DNA of 62,066 nt from a virus. The notes under the pieces were generated by a model that saw nothing but the letters and a program-made list of their open reading frames with translations, did not search any database and was not told the origin of the DNA. Made by a program: the position numbers and the translations under genes. The stretch lies in the IMG/VR virus record IMGVR_UViG_3300047472_000125, positions 1-62,066 of that record. The stretch is one strand, 5' to 3'. Below, piece after piece: positions 1 to 7,138 of the stretch. Each line of letters begins with the position of its first letter. The first letter of the stretch is position 1.

Positions 1-127
1 GTCAAAATCATTCGGATCGATCTTGCCATCGCGGACTGTCTCGTAATTCGTCATATAGATGCCGGTCAGGCCGGCTTCCTCAATGCGCCGAATGAACTTG
101 ATGGTCACCCCGAGCATCTCGCCGTCG
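1..127. repeat. Direct terminal repeat (assembly overlap), left copy
   Basis: Bases 1-127 are identical to 61940-62066, and the helicase-methyltransferase reading frame continues across the join. The window is therefore a closed circle or a circularly permuted genome of 61,939 unique bases. A length of exactly 127 equals a commonly used maximum assembly k-mer, so the repeat is more likely an assembler overlap than a biological terminal repeat. Confidence 0.95.
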
Positions 128-399
128 CGCCGAAACTCCTGGCGGACGCCGAGAGGCAAGACGATCAGCGCCCGGCCGCCGGCGATCGCCGTGATCAGCC
201 GAAGAATTTCGATCTGCACGACAGACTTGCCAAGACCGAAGGCAGCGAAGATCGCCCGCTTCCCGCCGCGCACAGCCCACACGACCATGTCGCGTTGATG
301 ACCCTTCAGGATCGGGTTCACGTCGCCAGGCGAAACGTCTAGCCCCGATACAGGCGCAAGTCTGACCTTGTTTTTGAGGAAGTCGGCGTAAGCGGTCAT
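1..399 (-). CDS. Helicase-methyltransferase fusion, N-terminal part (continues at 61939 across the join)
   Basis: The ATG at 399-397 overlaps the stop of the upstream gene by four bases (ATGA). This piece encodes about the first 132 residues of an 833-residue protein whose remainder is at 59837-61939. It contains the helicase ATP-binding loop AFGLGKS (residues about 53-59) and motif Ia LIVLPLG (about 78-84). The next motif, DEAS, follows just across the join at about 138-141. The assignment to a superfamily 2 / SNF2-like translocase rests on these motifs. See the larger piece for the methyltransferase half. Confidence 0.85.
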   Translation of the reverse strand, partial: MTAYADFLKNKVRLAPVSGLDVSPGDVNPILKGHQRDMVVWAVRGGKRAIFAAFGLGKSVVQIEILRLITAIAGGRALIVLPLGVRQEFRRDGEMLGVTIKFIRRIEEAGLTGIYMTNYETVRDGKIDPNDFD

Positions 400-656
400 T
401 CGACCACCTCGAACTTCCGACGCGATGGCGGCTTGCGCGGACTATATCCGGCGCCGAAGGCATTATCATCATTGATATGGCCGACCGGATCGTCTCGCAG
501 CTCGGCGCGAACCTTTTCAACGCCGACCTCGACGCCCATCTGATAGACACGGTCGCCGGGGCAATGATCGCAAACGACGAAGAATTCGATAGGCTCATCG
601 CTGATGATCGACCAGCAGCCCTGCTCATCCATGTTCATGACGACGCGGTTGACCAT
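396..656 (-). CDS. Hypothetical protein, 86 aa
   Basis: Short acidic protein not recognised as a known family. It has one CxxC pair (CDHC, about residues 29-32), too little for a complete zinc site on its own. Its stop overlaps the start of the helicase-methyltransferase by four bases, which implies translational coupling and shared regulation in the leftward early operon. A purine-rich stretch precedes the start. Confidence 0.7.
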   Translation of the reverse strand: MVNRVVMNMDEQGCWSIISDEPIEFFVVCDHCPGDRVYQMGVEVGVEKVRAELRDDPVGHINDDNAFGAGYSPRKPPSRRKFEVVE

Positions 657-710
657 CAGTTGCTTCCCTCATCGAGTTCGGGGCAAACCCACCCTGCCCA
701 CGCGGTGCCC

Positions 711-1124
711 TTATCTCTCAGCCATGCCGCGAGCTTCATCCGACGCGACAAGCTCAGCCATCTGACGAATACGGGCGGTTTTCTTTTTGTATTCTGCATG
801 CTCGTCCCTCGCCCTCCGGAGTGCTTCTGCCGTTTCGTAAAGCTCCATCATCTGGAAGTGCCTCACGACGTTGCTTTCGTTGTAGCGCCAAGCTTTCAGG
901 CGCTTCTCGGTCCATTGATTTTCGGGATCGTCGCGATGCGGAAACCTCGAACGAAGTTCTCGGCACGCCGCGCGAAACATATCCCCAATGTGGCGCCTCG
1001 CGCCGATCTGCTCGACCAGGTAATTTGCGGTTGCTACATCAGACATTTGCTTTGCATTGCCCTGTTTTAGTTTTTCTGAATCTACGGACGTCTTTTCTGC
1101 CACTTCGAATTTCCTTCGGTGCAT
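711..1124 (-). CDS. Hypothetical protein, ~137 aa, basic and helical
   Basis: Unrecognised, charged, mostly helical protein with many Arg/Glu residues (for example RRARDEHAEYKKK near the C-terminus), perhaps a nucleic-acid-binding or coiled-coil accessory factor. The start is uncertain. The frame is open to an ATG at 1196 without a convincing ribosome site. The ATG at 1124 has a weak AAGAG upstream, and an ATG at 1046 follows CAGGGC. It belongs to the leftward early gene set, but a long spacer separates it from the gene upstream. Confidence 0.6.
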   Translation of the reverse strand: MHRRKFEVAEKTSVDSEKLKQGNAKQMSDVATANYLVEQIGARRHIGDMFRAACRELRSRFPHRDDPENQWTEKRLKAWRYNESNVVRHFQMMELYETAEALRRARDEHAEYKKKTARIRQMAELVASDEARGMAER

Positions 1125-1506
1125 CTTGCTCTTGCTAAGGAGTTGCAGATGACCAAAGGCACTCAAATTGATGACGGGACCGGACGCTGCCCACATGCGG
1201 TAAGCGAGTTACCGGTCTCGTCATCGAGGTCCGCCGCTGGCGGGTCCTTAATTCAATTTCCCTTGCGGAACCTTCCGCCGCCTCGGGGTTCTGCTGCGGC
1301 CGGTGATCCGCCCTCGGACCCGGCCGCCTCGAATTCGTTTGTCAGCCTCGGCGCCGCTGTACTGCCGGTCGTGATGCGATTGCAGAAAGGTCGCCCTCGG
1401 TTGAAGCTCGCGCCGGTCTCCACGGCATTGGGGGATGACAGAGACCGGCGCGAGTAATCAGAGCGACGGGGCCGGCCAGGCCATTCGGTCGCCGCTCCGA
1501 TGGTGT
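1125..1506. other. Non-coding spacer of ~380 bp in the leftward early region
   Basis: No convincing gene is visible on either strand. Long open frames here are arginine/proline-rich and look like shadows of GC-rich DNA. The notable element is a perfect 14-bp inverted repeat (1407-1420 / 1441-1454), listed separately. The spacer breaks an otherwise tightly overlapping gene string, so it may hold a processing, termination or promoter element. Confidence 0.5.
1407..1454. repeat. 14-bp perfect inverted repeat with 20-nt loop
   Basis: The arms at 1407-1420 (CTCGCGCCGGTCTC) and 1441-1454 (GAGACCGGCGCGAG) are fully complementary and GC-rich, so the transcript would form a very stable hairpin. There is no T-run after it on either strand, so it is not a standard intrinsic terminator. 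It lies between the 43-aa membrane protein gene and the 711-1124 gene in the leftward transcript. An attenuator, RNA-processing site or protein-binding dyad are all possible. Confidence 0.6.
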
Positions 1507-1638
1507 TCAGTATTCGAGCTCGGCCCGTTCGATATCGCGCTCGGCCTTGGCGATGAGGTAGGCAATGCCGAAAGCAGTAGCGACGGCGGCGGCGGTCCAG
1601 ATTCCAAGGCCGATTGCGCCGTATTCCAGAATGGTCAT
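1507..1638 (-). CDS. Small single-pass membrane protein, 43 aa
   Basis: Short gene with one hydrophobic segment (about residues 7-30, rich in Ala, Ile and Gly) followed by a charged helix of Lys/Glu/Arg/Asp. The N-terminus is probably outside and the tail cytoplasmic. Its ATG overlaps the stop of the upstream zinc-motif gene by four bases (1635-1638), which supports real translation. The function is unknown. Confidence 0.65.
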   Translation of the reverse strand: MTILEYGAIGLGIWTAAAVATAFGIAYLIAKAERDIERAELEY

Positions 1639-1850
1639 GAGCATGACAGCCTCGCAAAACGGTTGGATTGGAAACGCTTGTGGTAATCGTGGCCTTCGAC
1701 TTCCCGCTGTCCGATCTCGCAGATGCAGGGGAGACGACGGGGGACGATGGTTCGGCTTTCGAGAGCGCCTGTGTCAGAGCATCGCCAGCAGGATGGGCGA
1801 AGGGCTTCGACTTCGGAATGGACGTCGAGCGATTGGCGAGTGGTGATCAT
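1635..1850 (-). CDS. Hypothetical Cys-rich protein, 71 aa
   Basis: Small basic protein with a CWRC motif (about residues 21-24) and a second pair spelled CIC further on, suggesting a metal-binding fold. It overlaps both neighbours by four bases: its start lies in the cupin-like gene's stop, and its stop in the start of the 43-aa membrane protein. It is therefore part of a translationally coupled cluster. The family is not recognised. Confidence 0.65.
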   Translation of the reverse strand: MITTRQSLDVHSEVEALRPSCWRCSDTGALESRTIVPRRLPCICEIGQREVEGHDYHKRFQSNRFARLSCS

Positions 1851-2338
1851 GCGTCATCCTCTCCGCAGCCAGCACCGACGGTCTCGCCATTCTTGCCAGA
1901 GGTGAACTGACGCCAATGAACCCAACGCTTAGGGCAATGAAAGCCCCACTCGCGAATGCGAGGACCGGTGATGAAAATCGTCCAGCAAGGGCCGTCGTGA
2001 AGCTCGACGCGATGTGCTTGCGAGGCATAGCGGAACTTCATCTGACCGGCGGTGCGGATCGATCGAACGTTGGTGCCGCCGGCGCTGATCGTATGCTCGG
2101 TATAGGAGCCACGAAGCAGGATCGACAGGTTCCACCACGGATGGTCATGAAGTGCTCGGTCATCGTCGGAGCGCTGAAAATGGTGGAGATAGATGTTGAA
2201 CCACTTGTTGCGCGGAATCAGCCACCAGCGGGCGAGATAGGTATCGTCGCGGCCACCGATGTAGACGTCTGCGTCTCGCTTCTCGGACAGGGCGATCAGC
2301 TTAGGAGCAATGATATTGGAGATGAACTTGGTGATCAT
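1847..2338 (-). CDS. Cupin-like protein, 163 aa
   Basis: The sequence has the His/Asp-rich LHDHPWWNLSILLRGSY segment (about residues 62-78) and later histidines typical of a metal-binding double-stranded beta-helix (cupin) fold. Similar proteins are common in phages of alphaproteobacteria, and their role is unestablished. The N-terminus is hydrophobic but not a clear signal peptide. The gene is coupled by a four-base overlap to the downstream Cys-rich gene and lies just after the 68-aa gene. Catalytic activity cannot be inferred from sequence alone. Confidence 0.65.
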   Translation of the reverse strand: MITKFISNIIAPKLIALSEKRDADVYIGGRDDTYLARWWLIPRNKWFNIYLHHFQRSDDDRALHDHPWWNLSILLRGSYTEHTISAGGTNVRSIRTAGQMKFRYASQAHRVELHDGPCWTIFITGPRIREWGFHCPKRWVHWRQFTSGKNGETVGAGCGEDDA

Positions 2339-2541
2339 GCCGCGGCTCCCCGGAATTCAATCAGGGACGTCAGGAACGCTATGCGCTCGAGGCTATACGA
2401 ATGACCCGCTTCCTCACCCATGCAGAAGATGACGTATCGGTCGCCGATCTTCTTTGCGGTGATCTGGCGGTGATAGTGGGTGGAGGCGATAAGCTCGAAG
2501 CGCGCGATGATCGGGTGCTTGAACGGTAGAACAGATGACAT
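2335..2541 (-). CDS. Hypothetical protein, 68 aa
   Basis: Small unrecognised protein. The start at 2541 (protein begins MSSVLPFKHP) was chosen because it overlaps the stop of the upstream gene by one base (TGATG). The longer open frame to 2667 reads as a low-complexity arginine shadow. The stop region overlaps the start of the cupin-like gene. Confidence 0.65.
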   Translation of the reverse strand: MSSVLPFKHPIIARFELIASTHYHRQITAKKIGDRYVIFCMGEEAGHSYSLERIAFLTSLIEFRGAAA

Positions 2542-2864
2542 CAGGCCACCTCGCCTTTCTCGACGCCGAGCCGGTCGGCGACGATCGGGAAGTTGGCGCG
2601 CAGCCATGCATGATGCTGATGCTCGCTGTCGTCCATGTGCGGGAACCATGGGAAGTCTTCTTCCCAAAGGCAGTTCAGATCGGCATAGGCTCTGGCAGCG
2701 TCATCGCACTCCACATGCATGTGCATGGAGTAGAAGTCGCCCTCGTACTTTCCGGCGGCATGGCGAGCGGGGCTGCCGAATGAGATCGGCCGATTGCACT
2801 GCTCGCAGATATGAACCTTACGGGTCCGCTTTATGTCGGTCGTCGAGTGAAAATCGTAGCTCAT
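2541..2864 (-). CDS. Zinc-ribbon-like hypothetical protein, 107 aa
   Basis: The N-terminal region carries a CEQC motif in a context (KRTRKVHICEQCNRPI) that resembles half of a treble-clef or zinc-ribbon finger. Several histidines downstream (HMHVEC) could complete a metal site. The start at 2864 (MSYDFHST) overlaps the upstream gene by four bases. Proteins with this CEQCxRPI opening are common in phages and are of unknown role. Confidence 0.7.
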   Translation of the reverse strand: MSYDFHSTTDIKRTRKVHICEQCNRPISFGSPARHAAGKYEGDFYSMHMHVECDDAARAYADLNCLWEEDFPWFPHMDDSEHQHHAWLRANFPIVADRLGVEKGEVA

Positions 2865-3631
2865 GCTGCCTCCCCGTTTGCCAGGGCGACAAGGCACAGG
2901 TGGCAATGATTGCTGCCGTAGCCGCCGCAGTTCTCCTTGCCTGGACGCTGACAATGAGGTCGGATGTTGCTGACCGGCTGAGCAAACGCGCTGCTGGTCT
3001 TCATGAAGGACGGGACGTAATTATCGACGGTTCCACTCTCGTCACCGACAACCGCCACGGTTTCGTTCCCGTCCGTCTGGCTCTCAGGGTAGCGACCAGC
3101 TGCCTGCCCGTGGCTCCTTCCGCTCATGTCTTCATCCTCACCACGGGTTGGTTCCAGAGGACGAGACGCGTTCAAATCACTCTCATTTTCATCGCGGCGG
3201 GACGCGCGCTCCGCGCTGCTCTCTACATCTTTGCCTCCATGGGGTGCGAGGGCACCGGCTTCGCCTTGAGTGGCCGGGGCGGATTCTTCTTCGAGGATGA
3301 CACCGGTTTCGGCGTCGTACTTGGTGCCGTCTGTGGCAATTTTCTCAACGATTTCTCGCGTGGCGCGCGGCGCGCGAGTGATCTCTTCAAACACCTCGTC
3401 GACGAGAGCGTCTTTCTCGATCAGAGCGGTCTTGTCCTTCACCGATTCCCGGCGACGCTTGATCGCGACCTTTACCGCCTCGATCTCGGCTTTGATTTCA
3501 GCCTTCGGCTGGCGAGCCGCGATCATCTGATTACGGTAGTCGTCAAAGGTGTCGCGCTTGCTTTTGTTGAGATCGGCGATCTGCTCGTCATAGCCGTCGA
3601 TGATGTCGGCGAGGGATTTGCGCGTGATCAT
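2861..3631 (-). CDS. GapR-like (DUF2312/UPF0335-type) N-terminal domain protein with C-terminal zinc motif, 256 aa
   Basis: Residues about 8-85 form a charged coiled coil (YDEQIADLNKSKRDTFDDYR and following) resembling DUF2312/GapR, an alphaproteobacterial protein that binds overtwisted DNA. The central part is acidic and low complexity. The C-terminal ~30 residues contain a CGGYGSNHCHLC cluster likely to bind zinc. The domain fusion is longer than typical GapR (~80-90 aa). It lies in the early leftward operon with four-base overlaps on both sides. GapR-like DNA binding is inferred from similarity of pattern only. Confidence 0.6.
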   Translation of the reverse strand: MITRKSLADIIDGYDEQIADLNKSKRDTFDDYRNQMIAARQPKAEIKAEIEAVKVAIKRRRESVKDKTALIEKDALVDEVFEEITRAPRATREIVEKIATDGTKYDAETGVILEEESAPATQGEAGALAPHGGKDVESSAERASRRDENESDLNASRPLEPTRGEDEDMSGRSHGQAAGRYPESQTDGNETVAVVGDESGTVDNYVPSFMKTSSAFAQPVSNIRPHCQRPGKENCGGYGSNHCHLCLVALANGEAA

Positions 3632-3837
3632 GCTGCGTCTCCATCATCGAAGACGGTCGGCGCGATCCTGTCTCGCGAAGTCCCATGGGCCGCGCCACGT
3701 TCCGGAGCCCACTCATGACGGCAGGTATTGCATTCGAAAATCGGCCTGCCGTAGAAGTCGCTTCCCTTGCGGGCAAAGCCGATATGGCCGCATTGCGGAC
3801 AGGAACGCTGATGGCGTTTGACGAGGGTGCTACGCAT
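3628..3837 (-). CDS. Zinc-ribbon protein, 69 aa
   Basis: Two CxxC knuckles (CPQCGH at about 13-18 and CNTCRH at about 36-41) spaced as in a classic zinc ribbon, followed by a disordered tail. It probably binds zinc and perhaps nucleic acid. The gene abuts its upstream neighbour and overlaps the GapR-like gene downstream by four bases. Confidence 0.75.
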   Translation of the reverse strand: MRSTLVKRHQRSCPQCGHIGFARKGSDFYGRPIFECNTCRHEWAPERGAAHGTSRDRIAPTVFDDGDAA

Positions 3838-4128
3838 TTAAGCCCCGCCTTTCGGATCGCGAATATCGACGGCAATCTGCAGACGGGCGCTGAAATGCCC
3901 GTGCATTGCATCATCGCAGTCATAGAGGGCTTTCTCGAAGTCGAATTGCTTGACGTTTCCTTCAGCAATCTTCGCGCACCGCTCGCGCTCCACTCTGACG
4001 GCCTCGTCGAGCAACGCGACGCATGCGCCCCATGTGAAGGTCGAGCCGGGACGGCACTCGTTCTTTCGGAGAAGTTCGAAGACTTCAGGGTATTCCGGTA
4101 TCTCGGGTTTGGTCTGGGAGGAGGTCAT
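3838..4128 (-). CDS. Hypothetical protein, 96 aa
   Basis: Start chosen at 4128 (MTSSQTKPEI), which overlaps the preceding gene by four bases. The frame is open further upstream, but that part is an arginine-rich shadow. The protein contains a RERCAKIAE segment of the kind widespread in small phage proteins, but no function is known. Confidence 0.65.
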   Translation of the reverse strand: MTSSQTKPEIPEYPEVFELLRKNECRPGSTFTWGACVALLDEAVRVERERCAKIAEGNVKQFDFEKALYDCDDAMHGHFSARLQIAVDIRDPKGGA

Positions 4129-4328
4129 GCTGCACCGCCAGTTCTCAGCGAGCGCATCGCAATCTCTTGCGCAACAATCATCCAAGCCAGAATGCCGCCG
4201 TCGGCGCATACTTCGTCCGGGTCTATGTCCTGCAGTTCGCATTCGATGCGTGCTTCGAGCTCTCGCTCCTGCTCGGGAGTGATATCGTGATAGCCAGAAT
4301 CGATAAGGTAATCGCCGAAAGTGATCAT
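4125..4328 (-). CDS. Hypothetical acidic protein, 67 aa
   Basis: Small acidic protein, not recognised, second gene of the leftward operon after the Cro-like gene. It is coupled to both neighbours by four-base start/stop overlaps. A hydrophobic helix near residues 46-60 (GILAWMIVAQEIAM) is more likely amphipathic than a membrane span. Confidence 0.65.
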   Translation of the reverse strand: MITFGDYLIDSGYHDITPEQERELEARIECELQDIDPDEVCADGGILAWMIVAQEIAMRSLRTGGAA

Positions 4329-4579
4329 GCCGCGTTCTCCCCGACTTCAACGCCGCGCACGGCGCAGTTCGCCGAATGCAGTTCGTCAGGCGAGGTCGCA
4401 GTCAACGACATGAGCAATGGCCAATGCCGATCTGGAACGCCGGTTAGTGACCACTTGTACACAGCGTCCACTGACAGCGGGCGCTTGTTCTTTTCGTCAA
4501 GCGGTCCGCTGCTCTCGCTGATCTGGCGAGCGCCACCGCAGTCTTTGATGATATCGGCGAGGTTTCGAAATGTGCTCAT
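4325..4579 (-). CDS. Cro-like repressor (carph-isopro type helix-turn-helix), 84 aa
   Basis: First gene of the leftward early operon, divergent from the CI-type repressor and separated from it by about 90 bp of operators. That is the position of Cro in lambdoid switches. The sequence SVDAVYKWSLTGVPDRHW fits the HTH of the YdaS/Cro-like group often annotated as carph-isopro domain. It is expected to bind the same 13-bp operators and favour lytic growth. The ATG at 4579 was preferred over one at 4588, although neither has a strong ribosome site. The role is inferred from position plus motif. Confidence 0.75.
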   Translation of the reverse strand: MSTFRNLADIIKDCGGARQISESSGPLDEKNKRPLSVDAVYKWSLTGVPDRHWPLLMSLTATSPDELHSANCAVRGVEVGENAA

Positions 4580-4596
4580 AGCCCACATCTCTTACA

Positions 4597-4649
4597 GGAT
4601 TTTAAATCCAACTTCAAAGGATTTTATCTCCAGACCGGGAAATAAATCC
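4597..4649. promoter_or_regulatory. Operator cluster of three 13-bp sites between cro-like and repressor genes
   Basis: Three related 13-mers occur: GGATTTTAAATCC (4597-4609, a perfect palindrome around the central T), GGATTTTATCTCC (4619-4631) and GGGAAATAAATCC (4637-4649). Centre spacings are 22 and 18 bp. The same motif recurs at 6003-6015 and 6043-6055 before the rightward operon. This fits a lambda-like arrangement in which repressor and Cro compete for three sites. Confidence 0.75.
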
Positions 4650-4654
4650 TACGC

Positions 4655-4667
4655 TATGATCCGCGCA
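4655..4667 (+). promoter_or_regulatory. Putative repressor-maintenance promoter -10 box, giving a leaderless transcript
   Basis: TATGAT at 4655-4660 lies seven bases before the repressor ATG (4667), and no ribosome-binding sequence precedes the ATG. Transcription would begin at or next to the start codon, as for lambda cI from PRM. No good -35 box is visible, which fits a promoter needing activation by bound repressor. Confidence 0.5.
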
Positions 4668-5371
4668 TGAATTGGTGGGATAGACTTGAGTTGCGAATGA
4701 ACGAACTCGGCTGGAATAAGGCCGAGCTTTCGAGGCGTTCGGGCATTCCTTACGACAGCATCAACAAATATCTGCGTGGTGATACTGAGAACCCTCGGGG
4801 CAATGTTCTGCAGGTTTTGGCTGACGCGATCGGAAAATCTCTACTATGGCTTCGGGATGGCATAGAGACCGAAGGCGACATCCGGCAGGTCGCGACAGCG
4901 ATCGTCGCCGCCCGCGTCGCCGGTGTCGTCGAGGCTGGCTCGTTTCGTGAAGTCGATGAATTCGACCAGTCCGTTCCAGAACAAATTATGCTGCCGCGTG
5001 ATGATCGGTTCCCGAACGCCAGGCTGCTAGTTTTCGATTGCAGCGGGAATAGCATGAACGATCTGCGCCCTCGCCCGATCTTCCCCGGCGACCGGCTAGT
5101 CTGCATCTCCTATGAAGATGTCGAGCACGAGGTCGAGCTGCGGTCCGGCATGGTCGTGGTTGTCCAGCGCGAGCGGGACGGCGGCCACTTTCGGGAGTGG
5201 TCAGTGAAGCAGATCGAGCTTTTCCCCGATCGGGCTGAATTTCACCCGCGATCGACTGATCCGAAGCACAAGCCGATTATCGTCCGGCGCGACCACGATG
5301 TTGATGACGGGACGACTGTGCAGGTTATCGCGCTGGTCAGGCGCGTGATGAATGAGATGCCGGGGTTTTAG
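4667..5371 (+). CDS. CI-type repressor, HTH plus LexA/S24 self-cleaving domain, 234 aa
   Basis: Residues about 3-62 form an XRE-type HTH (KAELSRRSGIPYDSINKYLRG includes the recognition helix). After a linker, an Ala-Gly pair (90-91) marks the probable self-cleavage site. Ser129 in GNSMND and Lys181 in SVKQIE form the Ser/Lys catalytic dyad of S24 peptidases. This is the lysogeny repressor, expected to be inactivated by RecA during DNA damage. It probably binds the 13-bp operators on both sides. Its stop is directly back-to-back with the stop of the convergent gene at 5372. Confidence 0.92.
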   Translation: MNWWDRLELRMNELGWNKAELSRRSGIPYDSINKYLRGDTENPRGNVLQVLADAIGKSLLWLRDGIETEGDIRQVATAIVAARVAGVVEAGSFREVDEFDQSVPEQIMLPRDDRFPNARLLVFDCSGNSMNDLRPRPIFPGDRLVCISYEDVEHEVELRSGMVVVVQRERDGGHFREWSVKQIELFPDRAEFHPRSTDPKHKPIIVRRDHDVDDGTTVQVIALVRRVMNEMPGF

Positions 5372-5710
5372 CTACTGCAATCGGACCGAAGACAGGCTAC
5401 TGACGACGCGCAGCGCGGTGCGAGGTTCTCCTAAATCGAATTCCTGGCAGGTGCGGCCGATATCCGCCATAAGCCAGAGCTTCGGATAGACGCACATTTG
5501 CATACGCCCCTCGTCGTCGACAAAGTTCATGACCGGAATCACGGTGAAGTCCTCTTCATCATCGACGGGTGCGACTGGCACGACCTTGAAAGCATAGCCG
5601 GGGAAGCGCGCCGCAAGGAAAGCCGTGAACCGCTCCTTTGCCCTGCAGATCGCGTCTCTATCGTTGTACGGCGGCACGATGATGAATTCCGTGACCTCGC
5701 GCTCATTCAT
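5372..5710 (-). CDS. Hypothetical protein, 112 aa
   Basis: Unrecognised soluble protein with alternating beta-like hydrophobic stretches. The start at 5710 (MNEREVTE) is preceded by AGGAG at a good distance. The ATG at 5737 would overlap the upstream gene deeply. It is transcribed towards the repressor and ends at the base next to the repressor stop. It may be expressed in lysogens because it lies inside the immunity region. Confidence 0.7.
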   Translation of the reverse strand: MNEREVTEFIIVPPYNDRDAICRAKERFTAFLAARFPGYAFKVVPVAPVDDEEDFTVIPVMNFVDDEGRMQMCVYPKLWLMADIGRTCQEFDLGEPRTALRVVSSLSSVRLQ

Positions 5711-5936
5711 AGCTATTTTCTCCTTCGAAGCTGACAAGATGGCCGATGATGCTGCCGCAGTGGCGGCAATCGAAGGCCAGATTGTTGAGCAAGCCGCTTT
5801 CGGCTAGCTCCTCCAAGTCGCTTGGCACTCGCATCCACGTCGGAAGCGCCAACACCTTTTCCTTCTCCCTCATGCAGTTCTCGCAACGGATTTGAAGCCG
5901 GATCGCCGGCGCGCTCTTCAGTGCTGCACAACCCAT
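5703..5936 (-). CDS. Zinc-finger-like hypothetical protein, 77 aa
   Basis: Contains CENC (about 18-21) and CRHC (about 57-60), a four-Cys set suited to a zinc ribbon. A clear AAGGAG precedes the ATG. It is the first gene of a two-gene leftward unit inside the immunity region, divergent from the rightward early operon. It overlaps the next start by eight bases. Confidence 0.75.
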   Translation of the reverse strand: MGCAALKSAPAIRLQIRCENCMREKEKVLALPTWMRVPSDLEELAESGLLNNLAFDCRHCGSIIGHLVSFEGENSYE

Positions 5937-6002
5937 TTTTGTTCTCCTTACGTTCTATTGAAGCCAGAACGCGAGCCCTGAGTCGAGTCGGAAAATGCAT
6001 AT

Positions 6003-6055
6003 GGAAAATAAATCCAGAAAGTATTTGACTGGCCGATAAATTGGATTTATTGTCC
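6003..6055. promoter_or_regulatory. Two repressor operators in the rightward promoter region
   Basis: GGAAAATAAATCC (6003-6015) matches the operator at 4637-4649 at 12 of 13 positions. GGATTTATTGTCC (6043-6055) matches its reverse complement at 11 of 13. The second site overlaps the -10 box of the rightward promoter. The repressor thus probably shuts off both the cro/leftward and the recombination/rightward operons. Confidence 0.7.
6025..6053 (+). promoter_or_regulatory. Rightward early promoter
   Basis: TTGACT (6025-6030), a 17-bp spacer and TATTGT (6048-6053) resemble a sigma-70 promoter. It reads into the 6106 gene and the whole rightward operon. The -10 is covered by an operator site, which supports repression in the lysogen. 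Confidence 0.65.
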
Positions 6056-6105
6056 AACTCAACTGATCAACGAAGCGCCACCGGCGATGAGGATGGAGAC
6101 GGAAG

Positions 6106-6429
6106 ATGGGAAATCATGACGTAGGAAGAGGAATGGCAGCGGCAGCCAAGGTGTTTTGGTTGACGAAGGGCCGCGGCGACGAAGTCAGCCAGGAACTCGC
6201 GCTCAAGGTTCTTGACGCGATGGCCGAAGATTATGTCGGAGCCGACGCTGAGTTCGATGACGAGCTCGATACTGAAACCGATCTGAGCGAGTTGGTCGCC
6301 ATCGCGTTCAACGCTTCCGACAAAGCCCGCGGCTTCCTCAAGGGTGAGGATGATGAAGACGAGACTTGCTACGATGAGTGGTACGCGACCGTCTATCGCC
6401 CCTTCAGAGAACGCTACCGTTTTTGCTGA
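6106..6429 (+). CDS. Hypothetical acidic protein, 107 aa
   Basis: First gene of the rightward operon, with GGAGACGGAAG before the ATG. The protein is strongly acidic in its middle (EFDDELDTETDLSE) and near the C-terminus. Acidic first early proteins of phages are sometimes DNA mimics or host takeover factors, but nothing here proves that. The family is not recognised. Confidence 0.7.
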   Translation: MGNHDVGRGMAAAAKVFWLTKGRGDEVSQELALKVLDAMAEDYVGADAEFDDELDTETDLSELVAIAFNASDKARGFLKGEDDEDETCYDEWYATVYRPFRERYRFC

Positions 6430-6493
6430 TCGCCTTCGGCATCCCCTTTGAACACAGGGGATATCGAAAGTGATCAACGCGAAGGAGCGCAGA

Positions 6494-6811
6494 ATGAACA
6501 TCTTCCCTGATTTTGAATCGATCGAGCGGCGCAGAGATGAATGGCGCAAAACCGCCAAGCAGGAGTTTGTTCCTGGGATCGACCCAGCGGAACTCAAGCC
6601 CGGTATGCGGATCACTATTTCCCCAAATCTCATGATCCTCGACAGAAGCTACACCCGCGACATTCACACGGTAATTGCTGTGAATGCTTCACACGTACAG
6701 ACGCGCATAAACGATGGATATCACAAGAGCCCCATCCTCTTGGCGGTGCACGAGCATCATTTTTACGACGCGTCTTCCTTCTCCGACGAATCCGAAACCA
6801 AGGAGACCTGA
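6494..6811 (+). CDS. Hypothetical protein, 105 aa
   Basis: Start set at 6494 because AAGGAG lies eight bases upstream; an in-frame ATG at 6470 has none. The C-terminal half is predicted beta-rich. No family is recognised. It stands as the second gene of the rightward early unit. Confidence 0.7.
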   Translation: MNIFPDFESIERRRDEWRKTAKQEFVPGIDPAELKPGMRITISPNLMILDRSYTRDIHTVIAVNASHVQTRINDGYHKSPILLAVHEHHFYDASSFSDESETKET

Positions 6812-6869
6812 TCGGGCTTCGGCATGGTCCCTCGGGGCCATTTCGAAATCGATCTACGAGGACGGTTCG

Positions 6870-7127
6870 ATGCAGCATTTCAAAAATATCTCGACGGAAG
6901 CATCGCGGCGTGACGGCCGCTGGAGCGCAGCCCGAACCCTCGCCGACTGTGATCGGTACATGGCGATCGAGGCCCAGAACGCCGCGCGCCGCTGCAGCCA
7001 GAGCATGATCGACAACGCATGGAAGGGTTTCTCCTTCCTCCGTTCCGTCGAGGCCGCTCGCGCCGAGCATCACCACTATTCCCGCACCATTCTCGGCATC
7101 ACCGAAGCCGACCAGCTTTATTCGTAA
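6870..7127 (+). CDS. Hypothetical protein, 85 aa
   Basis: Start at 6870 (MQHFKNIS) with GAGGAC upstream. The frame is open further back, but that part overlaps the previous gene. Helical, Ala/Arg-rich, unrecognised. Confidence 0.65.
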   Translation: MQHFKNISTEASRRDGRWSAARTLADCDRYMAIEAQNAARRCSQSMIDNAWKGFSFLRSVEAARAEHHHYSRTILGITEADQLYS

Positions 7128-7138
7128 GGGGAACGAAC

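Noticed and set aside
1253-1657. 134-aa minus-strand open frame
   Set aside because: Arginine-rich shadow without start signal; part of it overlaps the better-supported 43-aa membrane protein and the hairpin region.
2480-3718. 412-aa plus-strand open frame
   Set aside because: Antisense to several well-supported overlapping minus-strand genes; Arg-rich mixed composition and no ribosome site.
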